This document shows positions 14,960 through 25,163 of a DNA stretch of 34,232 bases, piece after piece (position 1 is the first letter of the stretch; every line of letters begins with the position of its first letter). The notes under the pieces were generated by a model. That model saw only the letters and a list, made by a program, of their open reading frames with translations, searched no databases and was not told the DNA's origin. The translations under genes were made by a program, and so were the position numbers. Source of the DNA: an uncultured Muribaculum sp. Lineage in GTDB: Bacteria; Bacteroidota; Bacteroidia; Bacteroidales; Muribaculaceae. The DNA lies in contig CAJUMZ010000009.1 in NCBI GenBank assembly GCA_910587665.1, positions 81,869 to 116,100 of the forward strand, given 5' to 3'.

Positions 14960-17275
14960 TCAGAAGGGATAGCCGATGGCAAGGTGGAAAGCGAGGGAGT
15001 TTTTGAATGAGGTCATATTGTAGTAGCCGCGCTTTCCTGTGTCGTAAGGAGCGTGAATGCCGATGCCGAGGTCGCCACGGATCACAAGCATGCTGATGTC
15101 GACGCGCAGCCCCACACCCGTACCCACGGCAAGATCCTTGAAGAAGCGCTTGCCGTCAAGTTTTCCACCGGGGCGTGAGGGATCATTTTTCAAAAGCCAT
15201 ACATTTCCGGTGTCAAGGAATGCCGCTCCGTGCAACGGACCGTAGATGCGGAAACGGTACTCGACATTAAACTCAAACTTAAATGTACCGGTCTCGTCAA
15301 AATTATTTGACCCGCTCCCCTCGGGGTGATAGCTTCCCGGGCCGATACTTCTGACAGTGAACGCCCTGACCGAATTGGCACCACCGACATAGAACTGCTC
15401 GCTGTAAGGCACCTCGGAAGCATTGCCATAGGCATGGGCGATACCACCGTATATTCGAGTGACGAGCCAGTTTTCGGAATGAAAGCGACGGGAATACACA
15501 ACCTGAGCCGTAGCCTTCACAAACTGGGAGAAGGGCATGCCGAAAAGCTTCTTCTCCCCCTTGACGCCACATGCCCTCCACAAAGCCCAGCATATATTGC
15601 CCGCCTCCTGTATCGACGCCTGCACATTGATCTGATTGTTGCGGTTGATGCGTCGGTCATAAATCATCGACCAAGCCATCTGCGGGATAAACTGGTTACG
15701 GAAGCTCAGCCCTACCGCCGGGTTTGCCCCTATGATTGAGTCGAATGCCGCTGTAGTACGCATCATTTTGGTATATGTAAGCTTGAGCGGTGTATAGGTA
15801 TAGGTAAAATATTTCCTGAGTTGCCAGTCATAGTTCATCGACGCGCTGAACTGCGCCATATTGAAGTAATGCGGGCGGTTCAACAAGTCGGCGTTAAGCG
15901 TAAAACGTGTCCAATTAAGGTTGCGCCTCGAAAGCCTTATAAACCTTGGGGCGAGTATACGCGGGAATGCAAGCGAGCTATTTATACCGACCTCATAACT
16001 ATTGAAAAGAGAGCTGCGGTCATGTCCGGTCTGCCATTCATAAGATCCTGTCAGAGCCACGCGAAGCTGCTCGCCGCCACCGAAAAGATTTCGGTTGGTG
16101 ACCGCGACAGTGAGTCCCGGACCGAGGTAGCTGTTGGATTTCGACGATACATTTGCCTCGATACTCGCCTCATACGGCGCGTCAAACGTACACTCGACCA
16201 AAACATTCAGTTTAGGTTCTACGGATGAAGTGTCGGGAATCGCCTGAATATTGATATAGTTGAATATGCCGAGTCGCGAGAGGTAGGTCTGTGTGCGGTT
16301 CATGTCGCGCACAGAAAAATATTTGTTTTTCCTGAACGTGACACACTCCGGGATTATAGCCGTGCGCAGTTTTGAGGGTTTCATCTGTACGACCGTCGCC
16401 CTCGGTGTCTGTATAGTGTCGGGAGTGCCGCCACCCTGGTTGCGGTTGACGTAGACAGTAACATCGCCTGTACGGTAACGCTGCATCGCAAATCCGGGGA
16501 CATTACGGGCGATGGACAGGCGTAACGCAATCCGTTCCCTGGTTATGGTGCTGTCGGCAAGATACTCGATATATTCCGGCAGAAAAAAATAATATCCCAG
16601 ATTGCGAAGAGAATTGGCAATGCGGGTGCGCGCCGCACTCAGCGAGTCGGTCGTATATCGCTCCCCTTTGCGGAGATACGGATTGGTTTTTGCTATCGAG
16701 TCGATTTTATGATAGAGATGGCATGTGTCAGGAAGATATTCTATCGAGTCAAGGAGATAAGCCGGACCGGTCTCTATCGTATAGGAAATCTTTGCCTTCT
16801 TGGGATTTTTCTTGCTGTAGACAAGTTCATATGTAGCATTATTCCGAAAAAAGCCTGAATTACCGAGCATACTCTCTATCATTTTTGTGCGCAACTCCGG
16901 CCGCACATCGCTAATAAGCACCGGATCCTGCACCAACTTCTCGTAAAGCCAGTGTTTAAGCCCTTTCTCAGGGTTGCTCATATGATTATAGGTCCATAAC
17001 CCGATAGGAATCCATTGCAGGTTCATACCCATAATCTTCAGACCGTTGGGCTGCACCTTCACTGCCGTGTTGATTTTTTCCTTAACACCGTCAGGCACCT
17101 TTTCACCCTCGGCAGGTATAATCGACACTTTTTTTACTCCGGTATAAAGCACATCATCCTTGCCCAGACGGCTGGTAGTTGAACACGAGCCGAGACCTAC
17201 CGCAATAAACAACAGCACGGCAACCAGCGGCATAAATCCGTATTGAGAAAAAATATCATTCAGTCTTGTCTTCAT
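14960..17275 (-). CDS. tamL: TamL, lipoprotein form of the Omp85 protein TamA
   Basis: A 771-residue Omp85-family protein. I start it at the ATG at 17275; a longer frame up to 17401 runs inside tamB. The start gives a lipoprotein signal: hydrophobic FMPLVAVLLFIAVGLGSC with lipobox LGSC (Cys near residue 31). POTRA-type domains fill about residues 60-370, followed by a 16-strand-type barrel ending LAFHLAIGYPF with a terminal Phe. The conserved L6 loop, usually VRGF/Y, reads SVRAFTVRSIGPGSY. Bacteroidetes are known to replace TamA with the lipidated TamL. It overlaps the 3' end of tamB by 20 bp, so the two are translated from one message. It acts in the outer membrane with TamB in envelope assembly. 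Confidence 0.9.
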   Translation of the reverse strand: MKTRLNDIFSQYGFMPLVAVLLFIAVGLGSCSTTSRLGKDDVLYTGVKKVSIIPAEGEKVPDGVKEKINTAVKVQPNGLKIMGMNLQWIPIGLWTYNHMSNPEKGLKHWLYEKLVQDPVLISDVRPELRTKMIESMLGNSGFFRNNATYELVYSKKNPKKAKISYTIETGPAYLLDSIEYLPDTCHLYHKIDSIAKTNPYLRKGERYTTDSLSAARTRIANSLRNLGYYFFLPEYIEYLADSTITRERIALRLSIARNVPGFAMQRYRTGDVTVYVNRNQGGGTPDTIQTPRATVVQMKPSKLRTAIIPECVTFRKNKYFSVRDMNRTQTYLSRLGIFNYINIQAIPDTSSVEPKLNVLVECTFDAPYEASIEANVSSKSNSYLGPGLTVAVTNRNLFGGGEQLRVALTGSYEWQTGHDRSSLFNSYEVGINSSLAFPRILAPRFIRLSRRNLNWTRFTLNADLLNRPHYFNMAQFSASMNYDWQLRKYFTYTYTPLKLTYTKMMRTTAAFDSIIGANPAVGLSFRNQFIPQMAWSMIYDRRINRNNQINVQASIQEAGNICWALWRACGVKGEKKLFGMPFSQFVKATAQVVYSRRFHSENWLVTRIYGGIAHAYGNASEVPYSEQFYVGGANSVRAFTVRSIGPGSYHPEGSGSNNFDETGTFKFEFNVEYRFRIYGPLHGAAFLDTGNVWLLKNDPSRPGGKLDGKRFFKDLAVGTGVGLRVDISMLVIRGDLGIGIHAPYDTGKRGYYNMTSFKNSLAFHLAIGYPF

Positions 17276-20200
17276 CCTTTTTGTCATTTGAAGAGTTATT
17301 GACCGCCGGCACAACGGCATCCTGCACCAAAGCCTGACTGCGGCGGAACCGGAATATGTCGCGCAACGATGCAAGCTTGCGTCTGTATACAAATCCGACA
17401 CCGGTCTGTATCACCTCGCCTTCAAGAATGCTTTCATACCCGACATGGCGGAACAGCCTCACATACATCGACCCGCTGCGGTTGAGCATGTACTCGAAAG
17501 AGATATCGTTGATAAGATTCTGCGAGAAATTCTCATCCATATTGGCATCAGTTGAATAATTACCGCCAACCACTATCTTGAAGCGGTCATTGAACAATGA
17601 CTTGCTCACGCGGTAACTGTAGCTCGTTGTGGTCGACGTCGCACCGTCGGCGGTGCGGTCATATTGGTCTATGCCGAAGCTTATGTCGACACCCTTTATC
17701 GTGTTAGCCGCCCAGGAGTTGAGCCTCGAGGTCAGGAACGAGAAGAGCGGATTGCCACTCAGGTTTGCCGACGCCTTGGTGCCGGGACCGGTGTACACGT
17801 TGTAAAGCAGAAGGTTCATAGCCTGATTAGCCCTCTGTTCGGGGCTCATTGTCTCAAGCTCGTTCTGCACGGTAAGGTCATCATTAGTCGCCAGGTCAAA
17901 CCCGACATCCATGTTGTTGAGCGTACCTGTCACATTGAGAGACACAATGAAATTGACCAGACGGGAATCCTGTCCGCTTTCCGTGACATTAGCCTTCATC
18001 GTGTCATGGGCGTGCAGGTTTAGGATAGGATTCATCATATCACCGTTAAACGCCACATAGCTTCCACTCTCGAAGTTAAACAGCTTCTGCGACATCAGAG
18101 GCGGGGTATACCGTACAAATCCGTTGTCGAGGTTGAATCGCCCTGTGAGACGCATGTCACTGAATGGCGACATGGAGAAGTTGAGATTAGCCGTACCCTG
18201 TATCTGTGCCTTATCCTGACCGTTTGCCGAGATGTCGACATTGATGGTAGTACCCTGCGATACTATGAGCTGCGCGTCAAGCATCATCGCCATACCGGTG
18301 TTAGAGACTGTATCGGCAAGGTTTACAGCCGCAGTATCGGCAAACTGCACAAAGCGCACCATGTCATCATCCGAAGCTCCGAGTCCGCTCAGATTGTCGG
18401 TGACGGTGTTTATAACATATGTCACATTACTGCCCTCAAGAAGGTCAAGACGCGCATTGACACGCATGAAGTCAAGGTTGCCGTCGACCGAGGCGTCAAG
18501 GTCAATATACGCCTTGCCGTAGACATCCACGCTCTTTTTCTTCTTCGAGTTGACAATCATCATGTTACGCGCCTTCATATCAAGGTCGATTACCGGTGAT
18601 GTGATATTTTTCATATCGACAGTACCGTTGATATACAGAGGATTGTCATTTTTTGCTGAAATCGTGTAGTTGTCAAATCTCACGACATTGCTGTCGACAG
18701 GTATCTTTTCCTCCGAGAAACGGAACGCCGTGCCTATCATGTCGACCATAACGGCTGTCGAATCAAAGTCGAGGTACCCGTTGAACGTAGGTGACGCAAT
18801 GGTTCCCGTGACATCCATCTGACCGTTAAGCATACCGCTCAGGCTCGCCACTCCGGGCGGCAGGAACGGATTGACTATGCGGAGGGGGAAATGAATCATC
18901 GAGAAGTCAAGCATGAACGGATTGGCGGCCGTACTGTCGTTAAGTGTACCGACAGCCGTGATCACCTTTACACTGTCGACCATAAGGGATGTGCTGGCAT
19001 TGACAACACCGGATACATCGGTGGCAAGTCCCACATCAAACAGGAACGACCCCACACGCTCTCCACCATAAGACAAGTCGTCAAGCGATACATTGCCATT
19101 GCCGGAAATGGATTTTTCCTCGGCGTTCCATCCAAGGCGTATGTCGGCACCCGCCACACCCGTTACCGGAGGAGCGAAAGGCGACAGCGACAGCCAGTCG
19201 GCAAGCTGAATACCGGAAGCATTCACCACGATATCCTCCTGATGCTCCGAGCCGTCGGCATGCTCGGTGAAAATCTTCAGATGGCTGTCACCGTTTGTCA
19301 GGTTAAGATTGGCATCAATATGCTTCTTCAGCAGGTTGACGCTTATTATATTATCGGAGTTAATACTCCATGTCTTATATCCGATCACAGGTTTAAGCGG
19401 GGTCATGCGCATTGTGATCACCGAGTCGGCAGCCGCGAGGTTGACGCCAAGCTTGAAGCCGGTCTCATTCTTGATATTCGACTGGTTGACAAACACCGAA
19501 AGATTCTCATTGGCGATAAATCCGGACACATTTACATGGGCAAAGTCGTCAAATGTACCGGGCCGATTGTTCATAGCCCCACGGAACACAAGGTATTTCC
19601 TGTGCTGGAAGGCGTTTATCTTCACCGTGTCAATACGCGTGTCACCCACGGCTATGCCGAGAGCATCGGCTGTCATGCGCATGAGCGAATCGTTGCGCAC
19701 GTTAAGATTCAGAGACCGGAACGATGTCTTTGACGGCTCAAGCAGCCCGGACAGTATGCTCCGCGACCCGGAATGCAGGTCAAGTACAAAAGGCGGGAGC
19801 GACTTCTGGATAGAGTCGATGTCAATACGCTTTGCCGCTATATTCCGGTCAAGGATAGCCATAGTCGAGGTAATCCGCGACGTGAAGGAATCGAGCGGGC
19901 ATTCCGCGATAAGTATGGTGTTGAGCGACTCATTGTCGAGCTTGACGGTCATGGTGGAGTCATTGGAAGCGAGCGAGGCGTCAATCTCCGGGGTAGAGAG
20001 AGTCATATCGGGCATCTCCCATAAAAGATCAGTAATCTTTACATCGGCGTCAATGATATTAAGACCTGGCACCATTCTGCCCGTGCCCTCTATCGCAAAC
20101 GACCCCTTTGACATCGTAGATGACATTTTCAGACCCATAAGGTCAAGATTGCGCACATCTCCTTCAAAACGCGCCTCATAAGTATCTTTCGAAATAGCGC

Positions 20201-22082
20201 CGGCAACGGTAAGGTCAAAATTGGCATCATGGTTCATAGACATCAAGCCGGCATCAACATTGCCGCTATCAAGTTGCGCCCACAGCCGGAGATCAGAGTA
20301 AGTCACCTTCTGGTATTCCACTGCCGTGACATCAATCCGAGCATCAATAGATGTGCGTGGTGACAGCGGGTCATATCCCCGCCCCTTTACAAGAGCTGTC
20401 GCCGACACATTGCCTACACCAAGTTCAGGCATGATCGACGCCACAGGAAATTCCCGCATTGCAAGATCGACGTCGTAGCTCTCCACCCGACCGTTCCACG
20501 CGGCATTGAGCAGCACAGCCCCGTTGCCGGTATAGGCATCAAGATTACCCTTGATCGCCCCACGCTTCATGTCGACCTTTCCGGCAAGCCTTATCGGAGG
20601 AATGTTAATCTGCCTTGCAAGCTTTGCCTCGAGCACCGTAGGCTTAACAAAATTTACATTGTTAAGATTTCCTTCAATATTTATCCTGCCGCCTATGTTG
20701 TCGGGATTCATCATCTCGGTGACATTACCACGCATCTCCACGTTCATATAACCGGGAAGCGACGCGGAAAGCATATCTATATCAAGATCAGAGACAGTAC
20801 CGCTGACGTCGGCATCAAGTTTCATGTCATTGTAGCGCGGCACGGTCTTAAGCATCGGGGCCATTGCCGGCATCGCCATCTCAAGGTCGGGCAACCCGAC
20901 CTCAGCCATAGCTCTGAGACTCAACGGTAAATCGGGATTGGAAGCAAAGTCGCCCATTCCCATCATCGCACTGAAATCAAATTGCGAAAACAATGTGGTT
21001 ATATTAAAACGCTCCGCTTTCATCGCCACGCTATCCATGGAAAACCGCCCAGACGCGTCAAGGCTTATGCCACACCGCTCCTTGGCGGCAAGACGCCTCA
21101 ACGGCACATCGATACAGACACCCTTGTTGTAGAACGAATCGACACGTATGTCTATGTCATTGGCTTGAAGATAATTCATATCAAGACCCGGCTGAGGCAC
21201 CGCGCCACTAACCGCGTATACCGCCTGCCGGCCGGTAAGGCTCACGGTATCGCCGGTTATTACCCACATCTCGTCGGAAGGAGTCAAGACTGTATCGGCA
21301 GCGGCGACAAGCGTGCTGTCGACAGGATGAGCCTTCAGCCATTCAGGCGAAGGGGTCAGATAGGTAGCCGACACAGAGTCGACATGAAGTGCTGCGGCAT
21401 GTATGCGTTTTTTACCCATATCCACAAGCCCGTCGCGAAGCATGGCATACGGGACTTCAGCTCCGAGCGAGTCAATCGTAGGGAGCATCGACATCCGATA
21501 TCGGATATCGCGAAGCTCGATTAATCCCGCCTTTATCACCAGCGGCATGGAGGCGGTGGTGTCGACCGGAGTCGATGTAGTGTCAGCGCCGTTGAACAGC
21601 AACGTGACATCGCCCCCGTCAAGACGGGCACGACTCACATTGATACGCTGATTTTTTAAATCGTAGGATGAAGGATTTAGCTTAAACTTCTTTACGTCGG
21701 CTACAAGATACATCACCGAGTCAGGCGTGCCGAGCCGGTAACGCACGTCACTTATATCCGCATCGGCATGAATGTCAAGCTTCAGAAGCGGCAACATGCC
21801 GACATTCAACCTGACATCACCCGCACGCAGCATCGTGTCGCCCCGGGCCTCGACCACTGTCACCCCGCCGAGCTCTACCCGCAGAGGCCATTTAAGCCTG
21901 AACCGATCGACCCCGATTGTCATGCCGGTGCTTTTTGCCACCTGCGACAGGGCTATGTCTTTCACAAAGTCCTGCACAAATGGCACATATAGCAATGCCG
22001 GGATAAACAGCATCACTATCAACACCCACATCAGCGTTTTAAGTACACGTCGGATGAATTTATTTTTTATAATGTGTCCCAC
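17256..22082 (-). CDS. tamB: TamB-like translocation and assembly module protein (DUF490)
   Basis: A 1608-residue AsmA/TamB-type protein bridging the inner and outer membranes. One N-terminal membrane anchor lies at about residues 15-36 (LMWVLIVMLFIPALLYVPF). A very long series of beta-strand repeats rich in D, N, V and L follows, the pattern of the hydrophobic groove thought to carry phospholipids. The C-terminal DUF490 domain covers roughly 1250-1560 and includes ELETMSPEQRANQAMNLLLY and VSKSLFNDRFKIVVGG. The GTG start at 22082 is forced: TAA precedes it directly in frame and the next Met lies inside the anchor. It overlaps tamL by 20 bp. It is divergent from lptD across 138 bp. Confidence 0.92.
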   Translation of the reverse strand: MGHIIKNKFIRRVLKTLMWVLIVMLFIPALLYVPFVQDFVKDIALSQVAKSTGMTIGVDRFRLKWPLRVELGGVTVVEARGDTMLRAGDVRLNVGMLPLLKLDIHADADISDVRYRLGTPDSVMYLVADVKKFKLNPSSYDLKNQRINVSRARLDGGDVTLLFNGADTTSTPVDTTASMPLVIKAGLIELRDIRYRMSMLPTIDSLGAEVPYAMLRDGLVDMGKKRIHAAALHVDSVSATYLTPSPEWLKAHPVDSTLVAAADTVLTPSDEMWVITGDTVSLTGRQAVYAVSGAVPQPGLDMNYLQANDIDIRVDSFYNKGVCIDVPLRRLAAKERCGISLDASGRFSMDSVAMKAERFNITTLFSQFDFSAMMGMGDFASNPDLPLSLRAMAEVGLPDLEMAMPAMAPMLKTVPRYNDMKLDADVSGTVSDLDIDMLSASLPGYMNVEMRGNVTEMMNPDNIGGRINIEGNLNNVNFVKPTVLEAKLARQINIPPIRLAGKVDMKRGAIKGNLDAYTGNGAVLLNAAWNGRVESYDVDLAMREFPVASIMPELGVGNVSATALVKGRGYDPLSPRTSIDARIDVTAVEYQKVTYSDLRLWAQLDSGNVDAGLMSMNHDANFDLTVAGAISKDTYEARFEGDVRNLDLMGLKMSSTMSKGSFAIEGTGRMVPGLNIIDADVKITDLLWEMPDMTLSTPEIDASLASNDSTMTVKLDNESLNTILIAECPLDSFTSRITSTMAILDRNIAAKRIDIDSIQKSLPPFVLDLHSGSRSILSGLLEPSKTSFRSLNLNVRNDSLMRMTADALGIAVGDTRIDTVKINAFQHRKYLVFRGAMNNRPGTFDDFAHVNVSGFIANENLSVFVNQSNIKNETGFKLGVNLAAADSVITMRMTPLKPVIGYKTWSINSDNIISVNLLKKHIDANLNLTNGDSHLKIFTEHADGSEHQEDIVVNASGIQLADWLSLSPFAPPVTGVAGADIRLGWNAEEKSISGNGNVSLDDLSYGGERVGSFLFDVGLATDVSGVVNASTSLMVDSVKVITAVGTLNDSTAANPFMLDFSMIHFPLRIVNPFLPPGVASLSGMLNGQMDVTGTIASPTFNGYLDFDSTAVMVDMIGTAFRFSEEKIPVDSNVVRFDNYTISAKNDNPLYINGTVDMKNITSPVIDLDMKARNMMIVNSKKKKSVDVYGKAYIDLDASVDGNLDFMRVNARLDLLEGSNVTYVINTVTDNLSGLGASDDDMVRFVQFADTAAVNLADTVSNTGMAMMLDAQLIVSQGTTINVDISANGQDKAQIQGTANLNFSMSPFSDMRLTGRFNLDNGFVRYTPPLMSQKLFNFESGSYVAFNGDMMNPILNLHAHDTMKANVTESGQDSRLVNFIVSLNVTGTLNNMDVGFDLATNDDLTVQNELETMSPEQRANQAMNLLLYNVYTGPGTKASANLSGNPLFSFLTSRLNSWAANTIKGVDISFGIDQYDRTADGATSTTTSYSYRVSKSLFNDRFKIVVGGNYSTDANMDENFSQNLINDISFEYMLNRSGSMYVRLFRHVGYESILEGEVIQTGVGFVYRRKLASLRDIFRFRRSQALVQDAVVPAVNNSSNDKKDEDKTE

Positions 22083-22114
22083 TTAAATAAATAGTTCTTT
22101 TAAAAAATATAACA

Positions 22115-22122
22115 TAAAGTTA
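22115..22122 (-). promoter_or_regulatory. Possible -7 box of the tam operon
   Basis: TAACTTTA on the minus strand, one base off TAnnTTTG and 33 bp before the tamB start. No convincing -33 box is seen. Confidence 0.35.
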
Positions 22123-22162
22123 CATCTTTTGTTTTTAACATTCACTAAACTTGCGTGGATAA

Positions 22163-22194
22163 TTTTTTAAATACGCAGTCAAGTAGTATCTTTG
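22163..22194 (+). promoter_or_regulatory. Predicted promoter of lptD
   Basis: T-run at 22163-22168 (-33 region) and TATCTTTG at 22187-22194. The TTG start of lptD is 26 bp downstream. It shares the 138-bp gap with the tamB promoter. Confidence 0.6.
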
Positions 22195-22220
22195 CACAGA
22201 ATTTATAGGAAAATTCCCAA

Positions 22221-25037
22221 TTGAGACGTTCTCACATATATATAATAGCAGCAGTGCTGTTGTGTGCCATAAGTGCCATGGCGTCATCGTTTCCGTCGCG
22301 GGTGGCAGAAGAAAGCCTTCCGGAAGCGGGCGATACTACCGCAGCAGTCGCCGACACGCAGGCGATTGCTGACGCTACACGCCGTATCAACCGCCATGAC
22401 CGCACCCTCATCAGTGAAATGGACTCCGATTCGGTAGCTGCGGCTATCATACCTCCCGCATTGCCCGACATGCCGCGCGAATCGCGCATACGGCGCCAGA
22501 AGGTCGACCTGGACAATACAGTAGAGTTTTCGGCAAAAGACTCAATGATACTCGTGGGACAGAACAGCGCGTTTATGTATGGTGACGCCGTGCTCACCTA
22601 CGGCGACCAGAAGCTTGAGGCAGCGGAGGTGGCGATGGACATGGCTACCAATAACGTGCATGCGCTCGGTCGCCCCGATTCCACGGGCGAGTTGATCGGC
22701 AAGCCGGTGTTCACCGACAAAAGCGGCGACTACGAGTCAGAAAACATGAGCTTCAACTTCAAGACACAACGCGGCTTTATCAACAATGTCGTGACCGAGC
22801 AGGGAGAAGGCTATCTCACAGGAGGTCAGACAAAAAAGATGGAAAACGGCGAGTATTTTCTTAAAGACGGAAGATACTCCACCTGCTCCGATCACGAACA
22901 TCCCCACTTCTACTTCCAGCTCACCAAGGCGAAAGTGAAGCCCAAAAGCAACATCGTGACAGGCCCGGCCTACATGGTGCTTGCCGGACTCCCGCTGCCC
23001 CTTGCCGTGCCTTTCGGCTATTTCCCCTTCTCGGAAAAATACTCGTCAGGCGTCATATTCCCGACTTTCGGCGACGACTACAACCGCGGCTTCTATCTAA
23101 GCAACGGAGGATATTACTTTGCCATCAACGACAACGTGGATCTCGCCCTTACCGGTGAAATATACACCAAAGGGTCATGGGGACTTACGGCACGCTCGAG
23201 CTATGTGAAGCGATACAAGTTTTCGGGAAGCTTCAACATGAGCTACCTCACCACCATCTACGGAGAAAAAGGCAATCCCGACTACGCCAAGCAGACCAAC
23301 TTCCAGATACTCTGGAACCATAGCCAGGATGCCAAGGCAAACCCCAACATGAACCTGTCGGCAAGCGTCAACTTCTCCACCAGCGGATATACCCGCAGCG
23401 ATGTCAACAGCTATTACAGCAACTCATTCACCGAAAACACCAAGAGTTCTACCGTCAACCTGACCTACCGCATCCCCAACACCAAGTGGTCTCTGTCAAC
23501 CACCATGAACATCGCGCAGCGCACACAGGACTCAACTCTGAGTGTATCATTCCCCAACATCACCGCCACGATGTCGCAGTTTTATCCCTTCAAGCGCAAG
23601 CGCGCCGTAGGCAAGGAGAGATGGTACGAAAAGATCAAGATGTCGTATACCGGTATACTCCAGAACTCACTCACAGCCAAGCAAGATGAATTCATCCACA
23701 AAAGCCTCGTAAAAGACTGGCGCAACGGCATGAAACACTCGGTGCCCATATCTGCCACATTCAATGTGTTTAAATACATAAATGTCACCCCGTCATTGCA
23801 GCTTACCGACCGTATGTACACTACAAAAGTGCGCCGCCACTGGGATCCCGCGGCGATGGCTGAGGTGTGTGACACTTCCTACAACTTTTACAACGTGTGG
23901 GATTTCCAGGCATCAGTGTCGCTTGACACCAAGCTCTACGGCTTCTACCAACCGATGAAATTTCTCGGTGACAAGGTAAAGATGATACGCCACGTACTCA
24001 CACCCTCGATATCATTTTCCGGAAACCCCGACTTCTCATCGTCGTTTTTCGGATATTACGGACAGTATCAGTACCAGAATACCGCCGGAGAAACCATGAG
24101 TCGCAAATATTCCTACTTCCCCAACGCAGTATTCGGCACTCCCGGACAAGGCAAGTCAGGCTCACTCAGCTTCTCGCTCGCCAACAACCTTGAAATGAAG
24201 GTAAAGAGCAACGACAGTATAGGCGAGAAGAAAATATCACTCATCGAAAATCTATCCGTGTCGCAAAGCTATAACTTTGCCGCCGACTCCATGAACTGGA
24301 GCGATATCAACACCTCCATCCTCATACGTCTGGTCAAAAACTTCAATCTCAACCTGTCGGCGACATGGGACGTATACACCTACCAGCTCAACTCGTCGGG
24401 CAACCCCGTGCGCGTCAACATCCCGCGCTGGAAGGCAGGCAAGGGGCTCGGACGACTCCGCAACACCGGCACGTCATTCTCCTACACCTTCAACAACAAC
24501 ACCTTCAAGAAAAAAGACAAGAAGGATGACAAACGCGGCAACCGTCGCGATGATGACGAGGATTATGACCCCGACGATGACGAGGGCGACAACTTCTCGG
24601 GCAATAACAACCGGCGCCGTGACAGAGACAATGAAAGCAACATGGTGGAGATGAACGACGGCGGCTACATGAAATGGGAAGTGCCCTGGAGTCTCACGTT
24701 TAACTACTCCATCAATTACGGCTACGGAAATTTCAACAAGGAGAAGATGGAGTATGACCCGCGCATCACGCAGAACCTCAGCTTTTCGGGCAACATCCAG
24801 CCCACCAAAAACTGGAACTTCGGCTTCAGCGCGAGCTACAACTTCGACACCCACAAGCTTGCCTACATGAACTGCAATGTGTCGCGCGACCTGCATTGCT
24901 TCACGATGACCGCAAGCTTTGTGCCGGTAGGCCCCTACAAGAGCTACAACTTCCACATTTCCGTAAAATCATCACTTCTTCAGGATCTCAAGTACGACAA
25001 ACGCTCATCGTACTCCAACGGCATCACCTGGTATTAA
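22221..25037 (+). CDS. lptD: LptD-like LPS assembly outer-membrane protein
   Basis: A 938-residue outer-membrane protein that would insert lipopolysaccharide into the outer leaflet. The TTG at 22221 is chosen because it is followed by a full signal peptide (SHIYIIAAVLLCAISAMA); the next ATG at 22278 would remove it. An OstA/LptA-like jellyroll covers about residues 95-250 (VEFSAKDSMILVG, YGDQKLEAAEVAMD, GEYFLKDGRYSTCSDHEHPH). The LptD barrel of tyrosine- and serine-rich strands follows to the C-terminus. An unusual charged stretch at about 763-806 mixes K/R blocks with an Asp run (DDDEDYDPDDDEGD) and looks like a long disordered loop. Bacteroidetes LptD proteins are divergent, so the assignment rests on domain order and motifs rather than on the cysteines of the E. 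coli protein. Confidence 0.88.
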   Translation: MRRSHIYIIAAVLLCAISAMASSFPSRVAEESLPEAGDTTAAVADTQAIADATRRINRHDRTLISEMDSDSVAAAIIPPALPDMPRESRIRRQKVDLDNTVEFSAKDSMILVGQNSAFMYGDAVLTYGDQKLEAAEVAMDMATNNVHALGRPDSTGELIGKPVFTDKSGDYESENMSFNFKTQRGFINNVVTEQGEGYLTGGQTKKMENGEYFLKDGRYSTCSDHEHPHFYFQLTKAKVKPKSNIVTGPAYMVLAGLPLPLAVPFGYFPFSEKYSSGVIFPTFGDDYNRGFYLSNGGYYFAINDNVDLALTGEIYTKGSWGLTARSSYVKRYKFSGSFNMSYLTTIYGEKGNPDYAKQTNFQILWNHSQDAKANPNMNLSASVNFSTSGYTRSDVNSYYSNSFTENTKSSTVNLTYRIPNTKWSLSTTMNIAQRTQDSTLSVSFPNITATMSQFYPFKRKRAVGKERWYEKIKMSYTGILQNSLTAKQDEFIHKSLVKDWRNGMKHSVPISATFNVFKYINVTPSLQLTDRMYTTKVRRHWDPAAMAEVCDTSYNFYNVWDFQASVSLDTKLYGFYQPMKFLGDKVKMIRHVLTPSISFSGNPDFSSSFFGYYGQYQYQNTAGETMSRKYSYFPNAVFGTPGQGKSGSLSFSLANNLEMKVKSNDSIGEKKISLIENLSVSQSYNFAADSMNWSDINTSILIRLVKNFNLNLSATWDVYTYQLNSSGNPVRVNIPRWKAGKGLGRLRNTGTSFSYTFNNNTFKKKDKKDDKRGNRRDDDEDYDPDDDEGDNFSGNNNRRRDRDNESNMVEMNDGGYMKWEVPWSLTFNYSINYGYGNFNKEKMEYDPRITQNLSFSGNIQPTKNWNFGFSASYNFDTHKLAYMNCNVSRDLHCFTMTASFVPVGPYKSYNFHISVKSSLLQDLKYDKRSSYSNGITWY

Positions 25038-25103
25038 CATATCGTTTAACATTTATCTGCAAGAAATAGCATTCGGCATGATGAAATGTTGGATTTAATT
25101 TGT

Positions 25104-25111
25104 TAGATTTG
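25104..25111 (+). promoter_or_regulatory. Possible -7 box of glgB
   Basis: TAGATTTG fits TAnnTTTG exactly, 52 bp before the glgB start. No clear TTTG lies at the -33 distance. Confidence 0.4.
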
Positions 25112-25163
25112 TAATCGCTGTTTAGCATAACCTGATTAAGTATATATAAAACCACATTGACTT

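Noticed and set aside
17276..17401. Longer start for tamL
   Set aside because: The added residues are Arg/Cys-rich, lie inside tamB and would mask the lipoprotein signal.
18891..20181. Two long plus-strand frames opposite tamB (280 and 304 codons)
   Set aside because: tamB is continuous and well supported on the other strand; these frames have no signal, domain or promoter.
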